Shown here: positions 51,162 through 61,097 of the stretch, piece after piece
How positions within the stretch are numbered: position 1 is the first letter of the stretch
Layout: each line of letters starts with the position of its first letter
Source of the DNA: Pleurocapsa minor HA4230-MV1
Lineage (GTDB): Bacteria > Cyanobacteriota > Cyanobacteriia > Cyanobacteriales > Xenococcaceae
DNA length: 64,000 nt
Assembly (NCBI GenBank): GCA_019359095.1
Contig: JAHHHZ010000013.1
Span: 310,001 to 374,000 of the forward strand
Reading direction: 5' to 3'
Position numbers and translations under genes: made by a program
Notes under the pieces: model-generated
Seen by the model: only the letters and a program-made list of their open reading frames with translations
Told to the model about the DNA's origin: nothing
Database searches by the model: none

Positions 51162-52931
51162 TTGCTGAGACATCAATCAAACTACAAAATCTTAGATTTA
51201 GTTGGTCAAGGACAGTTTGGGAGGGTATTTGCTGCGGTGGAACTCAAGAGCGGTGCTTTAGTCGCGTTGAAAGAGTTAAAAACTAAACAATTATCTACCA
51301 GCAGCTTTTTACGAGAATTAACTTTTTTAGTTACTCTCGATCACTTTAATCTAGTTACCTGCAAAGCGTTGGAACACGGACATAATCAGCGCTATATTGT
51401 CATGGATTACTGCGAAGGAGGAACTTTACGCAGTTTTTTAAATAATTCTCCTGCCATAAGTTTAAATCAGAGCTTGAAGTTAGTAATTGATATTCTCTCT
51501 GGTTTGAAGTATGCTCACGAAAAAGGCATCATTCATCGTGATATTAAGCCTGAGAACATCTTACTAAAAACTAGCGATCGCACCTATACGGCTCACATTG
51601 CTGATTTTGGTATTGCTAAACTCAAACAAGAAGCTGATTCACAAAATATCTTAGGTAATACAGGCTCTCCTGCCTATATGGCTCCCGAACAGTTTTATGG
51701 AGAATATTCTTATAACTGCGATCTTTATGGAGTCGGGATAATTTTATATGAACTGGTGACAGGAAACCGTCCTTTCTCAGGAATGCCTAAAGAATTGGTG
51801 GCAGCACACCTAAGTCAACCAGTGACAATTTCCTTAGATATTCCGCTGTTGTTACGCTTGGCGATCGCTAAATCATTAGAAAAATTGCCCAGCCGTCGCT
51901 ATCAAACTGCTGCGGAAATGCTGGAATCTCTGGAGTTGGTGCAGGCAATTTTGGAAGTAGATCCCAATCCTCAAACTCCCCTTCAAGTCAAATCTGATTT
52001 TAGCGATCTGGTTCCTGTTGCTCAATCTACTCTAGATTATCCAGTGTCCCATTTAGCGAGCGCTGAGGGGCAAGTTTATTTAGTTAGTGGCGATCGCCTT
52101 TTAATTCAGCGTAATCTAGATGCTAGTTTGTCTGAAGAAATTTTGGTAGACAGGGAAATAATTTTAAATCAGCCAATCAAAAGCTTACAGTTTAGTTCTA
52201 CAGGCTGCCTGATCGCCACAACATCTTCAATCTACTATTTAGCTCAAGATAGCGATCTATTACCTCTTGCCACCTTTGAAAGTAATCACGATCGATTCAT
52301 TGCCACTGTCGATCCTCAAGGATCTTGGCTGGGTATTTCCTCTGGTAGCCAGAATTCAGATAAGTCTGATCTAAAAATTTACAAATTACCTAACTGTAAG
52401 TTACAGCGATCGCTAATCAATCATCAAGTTTGCCAGAGTCTGATTGCTTTAGATCGAAAATATGGTTTAGCAATAAGCCAAGTTCAGGCACAAAATACCG
52501 AATTTCAGCTTTTTAATCGTCGCGGTAATTTCCTCGCTAATTTTACTGTCCAGATTCAACTTGACTCGGTAATCGATCATCCCCTATTTCCCAATCGTTT
52601 ATTGGCGACAGAAGTAAATAATTCTGACATGGTGATCCTCATTACTCTAAAAAAATTTAATCTCAAACGAATTGCCCTGGAAATTTCCCCTGCGGTAATT
52701 AAACCTTGTCCTCAAGGATATCTAATTAGCGATCGCCAAGGCAAAATGATCTTGCTCGACTCTGATGGAGACTGTATTGGTAGATTTAAAGTACCATTGT
52801 CAAGTGAGTTTGAAGTTACAGCGATCGCTGCTTCCACCTCCGAGTTACTAGTAGCCTCTGTTTCTTCATTCTCTTCATCGCGATCGCAGCTACAAAGATT
52901 TTCTAGCCAAGAGCTAAGTAGGTGGGTGTAA
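51162..52931 (+). CDS. spkG: Ser/Thr kinase SpkG-like, 3' end altered by a MITE
   Basis: This 589-residue protein has an N-terminal kinase domain (about 8-265: GQGQFGRVFAAVE, Lys37, HRDIKPEN 125-132, DFG 148-150, PAYMAPEQF) and a C-terminal region of about 300 residues with beta-propeller-like repeats. Synechocystis slr0152 (spkG) ends the same operon. The start is a TTG at 51162; a stop just upstream (51156) excludes an earlier start and no ATG is near. The MITE copy at 52915-53231 supplies the last codons (Ser-Arg-Trp-Val) and the stop codon, so the native C-terminus has been cut or replaced. Confidence 0.82.
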   Translation: MLRHQSNYKILDLVGQGQFGRVFAAVELKSGALVALKELKTKQLSTSSFLRELTFLVTLDHFNLVTCKALEHGHNQRYIVMDYCEGGTLRSFLNNSPAISLNQSLKLVIDILSGLKYAHEKGIIHRDIKPENILLKTSDRTYTAHIADFGIAKLKQEADSQNILGNTGSPAYMAPEQFYGEYSYNCDLYGVGIILYELVTGNRPFSGMPKELVAAHLSQPVTISLDIPLLLRLAIAKSLEKLPSRRYQTAAEMLESLELVQAILEVDPNPQTPLQVKSDFSDLVPVAQSTLDYPVSHLASAEGQVYLVSGDRLLIQRNLDASLSEEILVDREIILNQPIKSLQFSSTGCLIATTSSIYYLAQDSDLLPLATFESNHDRFIATVDPQGSWLGISSGSQNSDKSDLKIYKLPNCKLQRSLINHQVCQSLIALDRKYGLAISQVQAQNTEFQLFNRRGNFLANFTVQIQLDSVIDHPLFPNRLLATEVNNSDMVILITLKKFNLKRIALEISPAVIKPCPQGYLISDRQGKMILLDSDGDCIGRFKVPLSSEFEVTAIAASTSELLVASVSSFSSSRSQLQRFSSQELSRWV

Positions 52932-53231
52932 TTAAATTGGAAATGAGGTTAGGGAGTAACAAGTAACGAGTAACGAGTAACGAGTAATATCAAGTATGGA
53001 TAAACAGTTGAATTAAAACTCGCGCAAAGACGCAGAGGCGTTTATCCCGCTTAGTTTGAGCGCGAGATTCGGCGAATTTATTTCGCCTTGAATAATCGCG
53101 CTGTTGGGGCCCTAAAGGACTAGCTTCGCGTCGCAAAGATTTTATCAGAAGTACATAAGCGGACGTGATATAACGAGTAACAAATAGCTCTAAGGGTAGG
53201 GGTTTGATCAATTATTTTGCCTACCTACTTA
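52915..53231. mobile_element. MITE copy 2, inverted and longer, at the end of spkG
   Basis: Begins TAAGTAGGTGGG and ends CCTACCTACTTA. Both terminal regions match 45124-45331 in reverse complement, for example AGCTCTAAGGGTAGGGGTTT near 53184 against the region near 45150-45170. It is 317 bases against 208; the extra interior holds a GACGCAGAGGCG repeat and a GGCCCTAAAGGACTAGCTTC motif. It has no coding capacity. Confidence 0.75.
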
Positions 53232-53248
53232 TTTATCAAGCACCACAG

Positions 53249-54055
53249 CTAAACCGCGTCTACATAAATAGTTTTTTCAATCTGACGCTGTATACGTCTA
53301 GGCAAAGTGGCAAAAAAGTTATATCCTGTATTTTTTTCTACCCGATCTACCGACACAATATAGTCTTGCCAATCTGTATTTATCACCTCTTCGGAATTAG
53401 GAATCCAAACCGCCAGAGTTTTAGCATTCTGGGCTGTGATCTCACTATTCGGCTCATCTAAAATTAAGATTACTTTCCAGGTATATTCAGGAACAACGAC
53501 TTGACTATCAGCAATTTTCTCGGCAATACCTTCTCCTCCTGCCACTAAATAAAGTTCTTTCCCTTGGAAAGCTAATTCTCGGCTATATTCCTCTAATTCC
53601 CGCCAAACTTCGCGATTATTGCTGGGAGACTGGGGAATGATATTAGTCATGACAAAGGTACTCTCATTCTCCAGCACACTACGAGTGCGATCGCCACTGG
53701 GAATTAAATGACCGCGATCGTAACCACTTCTGCTGTAGTCACTGGGTCTAACGGCATAGCAATCTGCTGGTAACTCAGTATTGGGCATAAAATTGTCAGA
53801 ACGTTCGGCACTACCTAGCCAACTGCGATCGAGCTGCCAACTAACCCAATTAGCAACTCCTGTTTTACAGTTGTAAGATAAAGCATATTCAGGCTTGGCG
53901 ATGAGATAATTATTCTCCCTGCTTTTGGCATTGCTGGGATTACCATATTTGAGATGGACATTATCTGTGACGGTAGTTGAACATCCCGTTAGCAGTAGCA
54001 GAGAAATTACGACTGTGAAAGAACACAGGTTTAAAATAATTGATTTTAATTTCAC
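53249..54055 (-). CDS. NucA-type DNA/RNA non-specific endonuclease, lipoprotein
   Basis: This 268-residue protein starts at a GTG (54055) and has a lipoprotein signal (LLLTGC, Cys about 25). The nuclease domain shows the beta-beta-alpha-metal motif SGYDRGHLIPSGDRT (about 111-125, catalytic His) and NIIPQSPSNNREVW with the metal-binding Asn. Enzymes of this family degrade DNA and RNA without sequence preference outside the cytoplasm, for nutrient scavenging or defence. No inhibitor gene (NuiA type) is adjacent. It ends 18 bases from the MITE. Confidence 0.88.
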   Translation of the reverse strand: MKLKSIILNLCSFTVVISLLLLTGCSTTVTDNVHLKYGNPSNAKSRENNYLIAKPEYALSYNCKTGVANWVSWQLDRSWLGSAERSDNFMPNTELPADCYAVRPSDYSRSGYDRGHLIPSGDRTRSVLENESTFVMTNIIPQSPSNNREVWRELEEYSRELAFQGKELYLVAGGEGIAEKIADSQVVVPEYTWKVILILDEPNSEITAQNAKTLAVWIPNSEEVINTDWQDYIVSVDRVEKNTGYNFFATLPRRIQRQIEKTIYVDAV

Positions 54056-54223
54056 AGCCGTTTTTTAAGATTTTCTGATTAACCACAATTATTAAAATAT
54101 ACCTCTATGTTGCTCCGTTGAGAAAACTAAAGTTTTCAAACGAAATTTATAGTAAGGGTGTGCATATTGATATTAAGTACCGCATCTTAATAGGCAGCAA
54201 ACACATATTTTGAAGTAAGTATC

Positions 54224-54874
54224 ATGGCTAATATTTCAGGAACTACTAGTAATGACTTTTCTGAAGGAACAGTAGGAAAAGACACTATTAGAGGTGCAGA
54301 TAATCAGGATTTTCTCATTGGTTTGGATGGGAATGATAGTATTCGGGGCGACGGGGGCAATGATGCTTTGTTTGGCGGGGATGATACGGACATCATTTTG
54401 GGAGGTAACGACAACGACCTCTTGGATGGTGGCTTAGGTAATGATACTTTGCGTGGAGGATCGGGAGCTGATCAACTAATTGGGGGTGAAGGTTTAGATT
54501 CACTTTTGGGCGAGTCAGGCAATGATACTTTGTACGGCGGCTTAGGCAATGATACCTTGAGCGGATCTTCAGGTGATGATGTTCTGCAAGGTGGCGTTGG
54601 TGAAGATGAAATTAATGGTGGTTCTGGCGCTAACAATTTGGTGTATGGTGGGGATGATGCTGACATCTTTGTCTTGAGCAATAGTGGCAACAGCAATATC
54701 CTGGATTTTGCAGGCGGTACAGATAAACTCAGCCTAGGAAGTGGTTTAAACTTTGACAGCTTGGAAATTCAAGATAGTGGAGGAGATACTGAAATTATAA
54801 ATGCTAATGGTGAGGTGATTGCTTTAATCTCCAATATTGCAGCCGCGGACTTAAGCGCTGCCGATTTTGTGTAA
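54224..54874 (+). CDS. small RTX calcium-binding protein
   Basis: This 216-residue protein has no signal peptide. Residues about 28-150 are RTX nonapeptides (GLDGNDSIRGDGGNDALFGG and so on), followed by a C-terminal domain of about 65 residues with ILDFAGGTDKLSL and a hydrophobic end (ADLSAADFV) typical of type I secretion signals. It is probably exported and calcium-folded. It differs from the giant RTX gene in repeat type and is not a fragment of it. Confidence 0.8.
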   Translation: MANISGTTSNDFSEGTVGKDTIRGADNQDFLIGLDGNDSIRGDGGNDALFGGDDTDIILGGNDNDLLDGGLGNDTLRGGSGADQLIGGEGLDSLLGESGNDTLYGGLGNDTLSGSSGDDVLQGGVGEDEINGGSGANNLVYGGDDADIFVLSNSGNSNILDFAGGTDKLSLGSGLNFDSLEIQDSGGDTEIINANGEVIALISNIAAADLSAADFV

Positions 54875-54967
54875 CAAATCTTCTTTAAGAGGCGATCGCT
54901 TGCATTAAAAAAAAGTGCGATAAAAAAGCTTTCAATTCTTAGCGCGAAGATGTGTTGTTGAAAGAAC

Positions 54968-55006
54968 TACCGACCCAGCTTGAATTGAATTTAAGCTGGG
55001 TCGGTA
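54968..55006. terminator. strong hairpin between the small RTX gene and putA, probable bidirectional terminator
   Basis: ACCGACCCAGCTT pairs perfectly with AAGCTGGGTCGGT around an 11-base loop (14 pairs including a flanking T-A pair). It lies 94 bases after the RTX stop and 49 bases after the putA stop, so it can serve both convergent genes. The T-runs are poor. Confidence 0.6.
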
Positions 55007-55054
55007 ATGCGACGCACGACGCGAAGCTTATCCTTTATGACACTTACACCTTGA

Positions 55055-58045
55055 TTATTCCACCCCTTCAATCGGCGCAAAGCCTTGACGCTGAATGTTT
55101 TCTGTCACTACACGGGGATCTAAGAATTGTAAAAGATAATCTGGCCCACCTGCTTTGGAACCCACCCCCGACAGCTTAAAGCCGCCAAAGGGTTGTCGGG
55201 CGACGATCGCTCCAGTTATGTTTCGGTTGATATAAAGATTACCCACTTCAAAATCGCGGGATGCTTGTTCGATATGCTGGGGGGTACGGGAATATAAACC
55301 ACCAGTTAGGGCATAGTCTGTACCGTTAGCTATCTCTAAAGCTTGGTCAAAGTTATCTGCCTTCATTACAGCTAAAACAGGGCCAAAGATTTCCTCTTGA
55401 GCAATAGTATGGTCTGGATTAACTCCACTAAAGATAGTGGGAGGGATATAGTAGCCACCGTCAGGAGTCGGCATGGTTAAAGCTAATTCACTTTGCTGTT
55501 TACCTTGAGCAATGTATTCTAGAATGCGATCGCGCGCAGCTGCATCAATTACCGATCCCATTTGAATGTTCGGATCGTCTGCTGCACCAACGTTTAAAGA
55601 TTTAGTTGCTTCCACCAGTCTAGCGAGGAAAGCATCATGAACAGGTGCTGCTACAATCACCCGCGAACAGGCGGAACACTTTTGCCCACTGTAGCCGAAG
55701 GCCGACTGTACCACTCCAGCGACAGCTTGGTCTAGATCGGCACTCTCATCCACAATAATGGCGTTTTTGCCACCCATTTCGGCAATAACGCGTTTTAGGT
55801 GCTTTTGTCCTGGCTTGAGTTGGGCAGCATCGGCATATATTTTACAGCCGACTTCTCTTGAACCCGTAAAAGCAATGACATGGGTGTCTTTGTGTTCGAC
55901 TAAATATGTGCCAACTTCCGAACCCTTGCCTGGAACATATTGGAATACTCCTGGAGGAATGCCCGCCTCGACTAAAATTTCTGCTAGCTTGGCAGCAATG
56001 ACGGAAGAAGTGGCGGCAGGTTTTAACAGGGTGCAGTTACCTGTAACTAAGGCAGCAACAGTCATGCCAGTGGCGATCGCAAAAGGGAAGTTCCAGGGGG
56101 AAATGACGACAGCAATACCTTTGGGTTGATAGAAGTAGCGGTTATTTTCTCCAGCCAGATCGTAGTTTTTGCCAGATTCTAGCCTTTCCATTTCTGCTGC
56201 ATAGTAGCGACAGAAATCAATTGCCTCAGAAACTTCCCCATCGGCTTGGGGAATAATTTTACCTACTTCTAAACAGATCCAGGCGTTTAATTCGTGTCGG
56301 CGTTCTTCCATTAGATCGCCAGCTTTACGCAGGATATTAGCTCTGGCTGAAGCAGATGTTTTTTTCCAGGACTTAAAAGCTTCTTTTGCTGCTATCATTG
56401 CCTGTTCTGCCTGTTCTACAGAAATTTGCCCTACCTTCCCTACTAGTTCACTCGATCTACAAGGATTAACGGAGTCGAGATAATTATCCGCCTCAATATA
56501 TTCACCGTTAATTAAAGGCTGATAGGTTTTACCTAACTCTTGCTTGACCTGTACTAACGTTTGTTCTGCCTTGAGCCTGGTTGCTAAATTGGCGTAATCG
56601 GTATCAGGGGCATAATTGAATGATGTGGTTGTGGAATCAATATATCGATCGTCTAAATCATCAACCATAGGTGGCGCAATTAATTCAGCAATGGGTTTTT
56701 CCTGATCATTTTGTCGAATAAAGGAGCTATTTGCCGTATTTTCTAGTAAACGACGGATGAGATAAGCCATGCCTGGTAGTAAATTACCGTAAGGAGAATA
56801 GACTCGTACCCGATGACCCCGCTTAACTAACGCTTGAGCTAATTTATCTCCCATGCCGTATAGCACCTGCATTTCAAAGCGACGAGGAGGAATTTTGAGA
56901 GTTTCGGCGATCGCACAGGCCAAAGCTTGAGAACGGACATTATGGCTGCCGATAGCTGCATAGAGATATTGATGATTTTCCAATAGCAGTTGGGTCATAC
57001 GCTCGTAATTGAGATCTGTTGCTGCTTTTTGGTTGTATACAGGCTGTGGCCAATGATTTTGCAGAGATTTAATCGTTTCTTGATCCCAATATGCGCCTTT
57101 CACTAGACGTACCGTTAGAGGATGACCCCGTTCTTTGACCCAGTTAATAATCCCCTGTAAATCTTGATAGGAATCTCGCAAATAAGCCTGGAGAGTAATA
57201 CCTAAGTCTGTCCTACTGCGAAACTCTTCTTCCATCAACAACTCTTTCAGAATTTGGAGAGTCAGATCTTTATAACGATACTGCTCCATGTCAAAATGAA
57301 TCGCTGCACCGAGTTCCCCTGCTTTGCGTAACAGGATTCTCAAGCGATCGCATACTTTTTCTTTACTTCCCACAGGATTAAGAGGATCGAACTGAGAATA
57401 AAAAGCCGTCAGCTTAACGGATACCTGTACCTGAGAAATTTCCTCTCCATCCGCCAGATCGATTCCCTCTTGGCGTTGCCAACTTTGGGCTTTTTGCGTC
57501 AGCTGCTCGATTAAATCTAGATAACGCTGAAGATAATCTGCTGCTTCGGCTTCCGTAATGACCGCTTCACCCAAAAGGTCAATCGTATAGGTCATCCCTG
57601 ATTTACGCAGGCGATCGATCGTCTTAATCACCTCCGTAATATTTGCCCCCGCGATATATTTATAGGCTAGTGTCTCTACTGCCTTAGTGATAGTCGCTGC
57701 TGCGGTTTGGGCGGGAAAAGAATCAGGATCGCTAAAGTTAATCATGCCTTTTAAAGCACCTGGTAACTCTACGGCTTCCGCACTCATATATTGCTGAAAA
57801 TGATTAGCGATCTCAGCCTTACTCTGAAGAGCGGGAATAGCATCAATAAAGCGGAACATCTGCACCCTTAAACCAGGGTTTGCCATTGTCCACTCCAGAA
57901 CTTTATCGTCCCAGCGCATCTGATCCCGCATTCGATTAAAGATATTATTCTTCGCTCTGGTGCTTTTAATTAAATCGCCCGCAATGGACTGAGTTTGAGA
58001 TTCGTAACGACGATCTATTTCTACGCGATCTGCTTGAGCTACCAC
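55055..58045 (-). CDS. putA: bifunctional proline dehydrogenase / glutamate semialdehyde dehydrogenase
   Basis: This 996-residue protein starts at a GTG (58045) with AGGAG nine bases upstream. The proline dehydrogenase barrel covers about 100-450 (FDMEQYRYKDLTLQIL, RLVKGAYWDQE, then RVRVYSPYGNLLPGMAYLIRRLLEN). The aldehyde dehydrogenase covers about 505-985 (SPWNFPFAIATGM, FTGSREVG, EMGGKNAIIVD, catalytic Cys in SGQKCSACSR). Together they oxidise proline to glutamate, passing the semialdehyde internally. There is no N-terminal ribbon-helix-helix DNA-binding domain, so it is a catalytic-only PutA. Confidence 0.95.
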   Translation of the reverse strand: MVAQADRVEIDRRYESQTQSIAGDLIKSTRAKNNIFNRMRDQMRWDDKVLEWTMANPGLRVQMFRFIDAIPALQSKAEIANHFQQYMSAEAVELPGALKGMINFSDPDSFPAQTAAATITKAVETLAYKYIAGANITEVIKTIDRLRKSGMTYTIDLLGEAVITEAEAADYLQRYLDLIEQLTQKAQSWQRQEGIDLADGEEISQVQVSVKLTAFYSQFDPLNPVGSKEKVCDRLRILLRKAGELGAAIHFDMEQYRYKDLTLQILKELLMEEEFRSRTDLGITLQAYLRDSYQDLQGIINWVKERGHPLTVRLVKGAYWDQETIKSLQNHWPQPVYNQKAATDLNYERMTQLLLENHQYLYAAIGSHNVRSQALACAIAETLKIPPRRFEMQVLYGMGDKLAQALVKRGHRVRVYSPYGNLLPGMAYLIRRLLENTANSSFIRQNDQEKPIAELIAPPMVDDLDDRYIDSTTTSFNYAPDTDYANLATRLKAEQTLVQVKQELGKTYQPLINGEYIEADNYLDSVNPCRSSELVGKVGQISVEQAEQAMIAAKEAFKSWKKTSASARANILRKAGDLMEERRHELNAWICLEVGKIIPQADGEVSEAIDFCRYYAAEMERLESGKNYDLAGENNRYFYQPKGIAVVISPWNFPFAIATGMTVAALVTGNCTLLKPAATSSVIAAKLAEILVEAGIPPGVFQYVPGKGSEVGTYLVEHKDTHVIAFTGSREVGCKIYADAAQLKPGQKHLKRVIAEMGGKNAIIVDESADLDQAVAGVVQSAFGYSGQKCSACSRVIVAAPVHDAFLARLVEATKSLNVGAADDPNIQMGSVIDAAARDRILEYIAQGKQQSELALTMPTPDGGYYIPPTIFSGVNPDHTIAQEEIFGPVLAVMKADNFDQALEIANGTDYALTGGLYSRTPQHIEQASRDFEVGNLYINRNITGAIVARQPFGGFKLSGVGSKAGGPDYLLQFLDPRVVTENIQRQGFAPIEGVE

Positions 58046-58154
58046 TAGATAAATACTCCTGGATTGAGGTAGAGGATGGAAAATTATATATACCTATATA
58101 TATTTAAGACATTTATGATCTCGATTGAGCAAAGCGCGATCGCCGATCCCAATC

Positions 58155-58235
58155 ATGTCCAATATGTCCAATATGTCCAATATGTCCAATATGTCCAATA
58201 TGTCCAATATGTCCAATATGTCCAATATGTCCAAT
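58155..58235 (+). repeat. nine copies of the nonamer ATGTCCAAT
   Basis: Nine perfect head-to-tail nine-base units lie 110 bases upstream of putA and 216 bases upstream of the invertase gene, in their divergent promoter region. The array translates as MSN or LDI repeats, but neither frame is a real gene. A perfect array of this kind should vary in copy number. Confidence 0.9.
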
Positions 58236-58450
58236 AATTTTAAAACAAGGTGCAAATTTACTGGTACAACCCAGCTTACTAAAAGTTTAGTAATGTTTTT
58301 AGCCAAAGCAATCAAATATCAAGATACGATCACAAAAGCGTCAATACTCACGGTCTATATATTCTTCAAGATAGATTTCTATTTCTTGAACTTAATTTGG
58401 CTGAGTAATCTGCAAACTACAACATAATTTAGTTGAAGAATTTTCTGCTT

Positions 58451-59848
58451 ATGATCCTAATAGCCAAAGAAACTATTGAACAACAAGCAAATCGGCTCTT
58501 AGAAAAGTCGATCATTTACTATCAACAAAAAGCCGTAGGGGCAGTAGCAGCAGCCGACTCTGAACGAGAAGCTTTAAACTACGACCAGTGCTTTATTCGT
58601 GATTTTATTCCTGCTGCCTTGGTATTTCTCATTCAGGGTAAAACAGATATTGTCTACAACTTCCTAATTGAAACCGTCGGCTTGCAAAAGAAAAAAAGAA
58701 GAGTGGACTGTTATCAGCCTCCTATAGGTCTAATGCCCGCTAGTTTTAAGGTGGAGTCCCTGGAGGATGAACAATATCTTCATGCGGATTTTGGGGATAA
58801 AGCGATCGGTCGCGTTACGCCGATAGATTCCTGTCTCTGGTGGATTATTCTGCTCCGCGCCTATACTAAAGCAACTGGCGATTGGGAGCTAGCTCAAAGC
58901 GACAATTTTCAGGAAGCTTTAGCGTTTATTTTAGAGATCTGTTTAGGCCCACAGTTTGAGATGACCCCGACTCTGCTTGTACCCGATGGTGCCTGCATGA
59001 TCGATCGCCCAATGGGATTAAGCGGACATCCCCTAGAAATTCAGTCGTTGTTTTATATTGCGCTGCGGGCTGCTCGTGAAATGCTGGTCAAAAATACCGA
59101 TGGTGAAATTCTGGTAGATAAAATTAATAACCGTTTAGGCAGCTTGGTATATCATCTACGAGACTATTACTGGCTAGATTTAACCAAGCTTAATCAGATT
59201 CATCGCTATCAGTCCGAACAGTTTGGGGAATCGGTCGTCAACAAGTTTAATATTTATCCTGAATCGATCCCCGACTGGTTAACAGAATGGATCCCCGATC
59301 GAGGAGGTTATCTAGCAGGCAATTTGGGGCCAGGAAAAATGGACTTTCGGTTTTTTTCCTTGGGTAACTTAGTCGCCATCATGGGTTCATTAACTACGGC
59401 AAGACAATCTGCCGATATCCTCAATCTCATTGAAAATCGCTGGTCAGATTTGGTTGGTAAGATGCCAATAAAACTCTGTTACCCAGCAATTTCTGGACTG
59501 GAATGGAGAATAATTACTGGTTGCGATCCCAAAAATACTCCTTGGTCTTATCATAATGGCGGTAGTTGGCCAGTCTTGTTGTGGACGATGATGGCAGCCT
59601 GTCAAAAAATGGGACGAGAAGACTTAGCGGACAGGGCAATGGCGATCGCCGAGTTACGACTTTCACAGGATGATTGGCCCGAATATTATGATGGGAAAAA
59701 TGCTCGTTTAATTGGCAAATCGTCCCGTAAATTTCAAACTTGGACGATCGCTGGCTGGTTACTCGCCAAGTTACTCAGAGAGAATCCCCGTTATCTGGAT
59801 TTGGTTTGTTTTGAAGCAGATACTGAAGCGATCGCCTGTACAATTTAA
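58451..59848 (+). CDS. invA: GH100 neutral/alkaline invertase
   Basis: Translation from the ATG at 58451 gives 465 residues; the frame extends six codons upstream to a TTG. It matches cyanobacterial and plant alkaline/neutral invertases: [21 protein letters not shown] (about 43-63), [49 protein letters not shown] (about 116-146) and [17 protein letters not shown]. The enzyme hydrolyses sucrose to glucose and fructose in the cytoplasm. It is divergent from putA across the nonamer array. Confidence 0.9.
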   Translation: MILIAKETIEQQANRLLEKSIIYYQQKAVGAVAAADSEREALNYDQCFIRDFIPAALVFLIQGKTDIVYNFLIETVGLQKKKRRVDCYQPPIGLMPASFKVESLEDEQYLHADFGDKAIGRVTPIDSCLWWIILLRAYTKATGDWELAQSDNFQEALAFILEICLGPQFEMTPTLLVPDGACMIDRPMGLSGHPLEIQSLFYIALRAAREMLVKNTDGEILVDKINNRLGSLVYHLRDYYWLDLTKLNQIHRYQSEQFGESVVNKFNIYPESIPDWLTEWIPDRGGYLAGNLGPGKMDFRFFSLGNLVAIMGSLTTARQSADILNLIENRWSDLVGKMPIKLCYPAISGLEWRIITGCDPKNTPWSYHNGGSWPVLLWTMMAACQKMGREDLADRAMAIAELRLSQDDWPEYYDGKNARLIGKSSRKFQTWTIAGWLLAKLLRENPRYLDLVCFEADTEAIACTI

Positions 59849-60346
59849 TATTAGTTCTAATTTACTAGTTGAATAGATTATTATCTTTGATGTCCAAAGA
59901 TAACTGTCATTAACATAATCAAAAAACTATATTTCTCTAATTGCTTAAAAAATTAGCGATCGCTCTTTAGCAGAAGGTCAGACTACTATTTTTAATCCGA
60001 TCTGCTCAATATATCTCGCTCAATTAACCACAAATTCACTTTTTATTTATTCGACAGATAGGAGAATTTGTAAAAAAATCTTAATGGAGCAAATTAAATT
60101 GTTACTGAGGTTTTTTTTGTCCTAAACTGGAATAGATATGAAATATACCTAAACTAAATTTTATTTGGGCTTACCCCCTCTATAAATTGTTGTTTATCGT
60201 CCGAACTCTATTAAATAATATTTGGTCGTAGCCGTAACTGCGGGTCTATTCATTAAATTGTTATGGCGTAATCCCTGTCATTACAGCGGATCGTGCTGTC
60301 AACTTTTGCAATTATATATATTTAAGCCTTTATAGGAAAAAATTAT
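59849..60346. other. 498-base AT-rich gap
   Basis: No gene, tRNA or clear riboswitch is visible. It has one GCGATCGC site near 59957, several A/T runs and a T8 run near 60112-60119 that lacks a convincing stem before it. The promoter of the LabA-like gene is expected at the right end. Confidence 0.4.
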
Positions 60347-60877
60347 ATGGAGTCTCATAATCAGTACGTAAGAGATCGCTTGTCGATATTTGTAGACGGC
60401 AACAATATGTTCTATGCTCAGCAGAAAAATGGCTGGTTTTTTGATCCCAGAAGAGTATTAGAGTATTTCACTAAAGATCCCACGGTGGTGATGATCAATG
60501 CTTTTTGGTATACAGGATTAAAAGATGCTCAAGATCAAAGAGGCTTTCGAGATGCGCTGATTAGCTTAGGCTATACCGTTAGAACCAAGATCCTCAAGGA
60601 ATATTATGATGATGCTTCTGGTCGCTATTCCCAAAAGGCTAATTTAGATATTGAGATTGTCGTAGATATGTTTAACACTGTTGAGCAATACGATCGCGTA
60701 ATCTTGTTTAGTGGGGATGGAGACTTTGAGCGGGCAATTGAACTATTGCGCTCTAAAAACACTCATATTACCGTAGTTTCTACCGAGGGCATGATCGCCA
60801 GAGAACTACGTAACGCTACAGACCGCTATATAGATCTGAACGATGTTCGTGGTCATATAGAGAAAAGCGATTTCTAG
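60347..60877 (+). CDS. LabA-like NYN domain protein
   Basis: This 176-residue protein is one NYN (PIN-like) domain: LSIFVDGNNMFYAQQ (about 12-26, first acidic site), KANLDIEIVVDMFNT (about 103-117) and RVILFSGDGDFERAIELLRS (about 122-141). The conserved acids suggest RNase activity. LabA in Synechococcus elongatus takes part in circadian output repression, but many cyanobacteria have several paralogues, so that role is only possible here. GGA (60336-60338) precedes the ATG. Confidence 0.85.
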   Translation: MESHNQYVRDRLSIFVDGNNMFYAQQKNGWFFDPRRVLEYFTKDPTVVMINAFWYTGLKDAQDQRGFRDALISLGYTVRTKILKEYYDDASGRYSQKANLDIEIVVDMFNTVEQYDRVILFSGDGDFERAIELLRSKNTHITVVSTEGMIARELRNATDRYIDLNDVRGHIEKSDF

Positions 60878-61097
60878 ATTGATTAACAATGATTAATTCA
60901 ATCATGATTATTTTTGTAGATATTCGCGATCGCTTACAAATAAAATTTAATTAAATAACCTCTACCATTAATACTATTAATATCAATAAACTCGTTGCTA
61001 AAGTTCATTTGAGGATTTAACACTTGAAATACAGTGTTGAACATATCAGACTTTTTGCATTGGCAATAAATTTTCAGAGGAGTAATTTAGTAATTTA

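Noticed and set aside
53204..53461. 85-residue frame overlapping the nuclease gene
   Set aside because: It is antisense to NucA-type coding sequence and begins inside the MITE.
54952..55179. 75-residue frame after the small RTX gene
   Set aside because: It contains the 14-pair hairpin and overlaps the 3' end of putA on the other strand; no ribosome site or coding character.
58155..58235. Possible CRISPR array
   Set aside because: The nine-base units are directly adjacent with no spacers, and no cas genes are present.
58094..58427. Frames with MSN or LDI repeats on the two strands
   Set aside because: They are translations of the nine-base tandem array in an intergenic region, with no family resemblance outside the array.
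60878..61097. Guanidine riboswitch upstream of gdmH
   Set aside because: I looked for the conserved guanidine-I and ACGR-loop guanidine-II motifs and saw none; only AT-rich sequence with weak hairpins.
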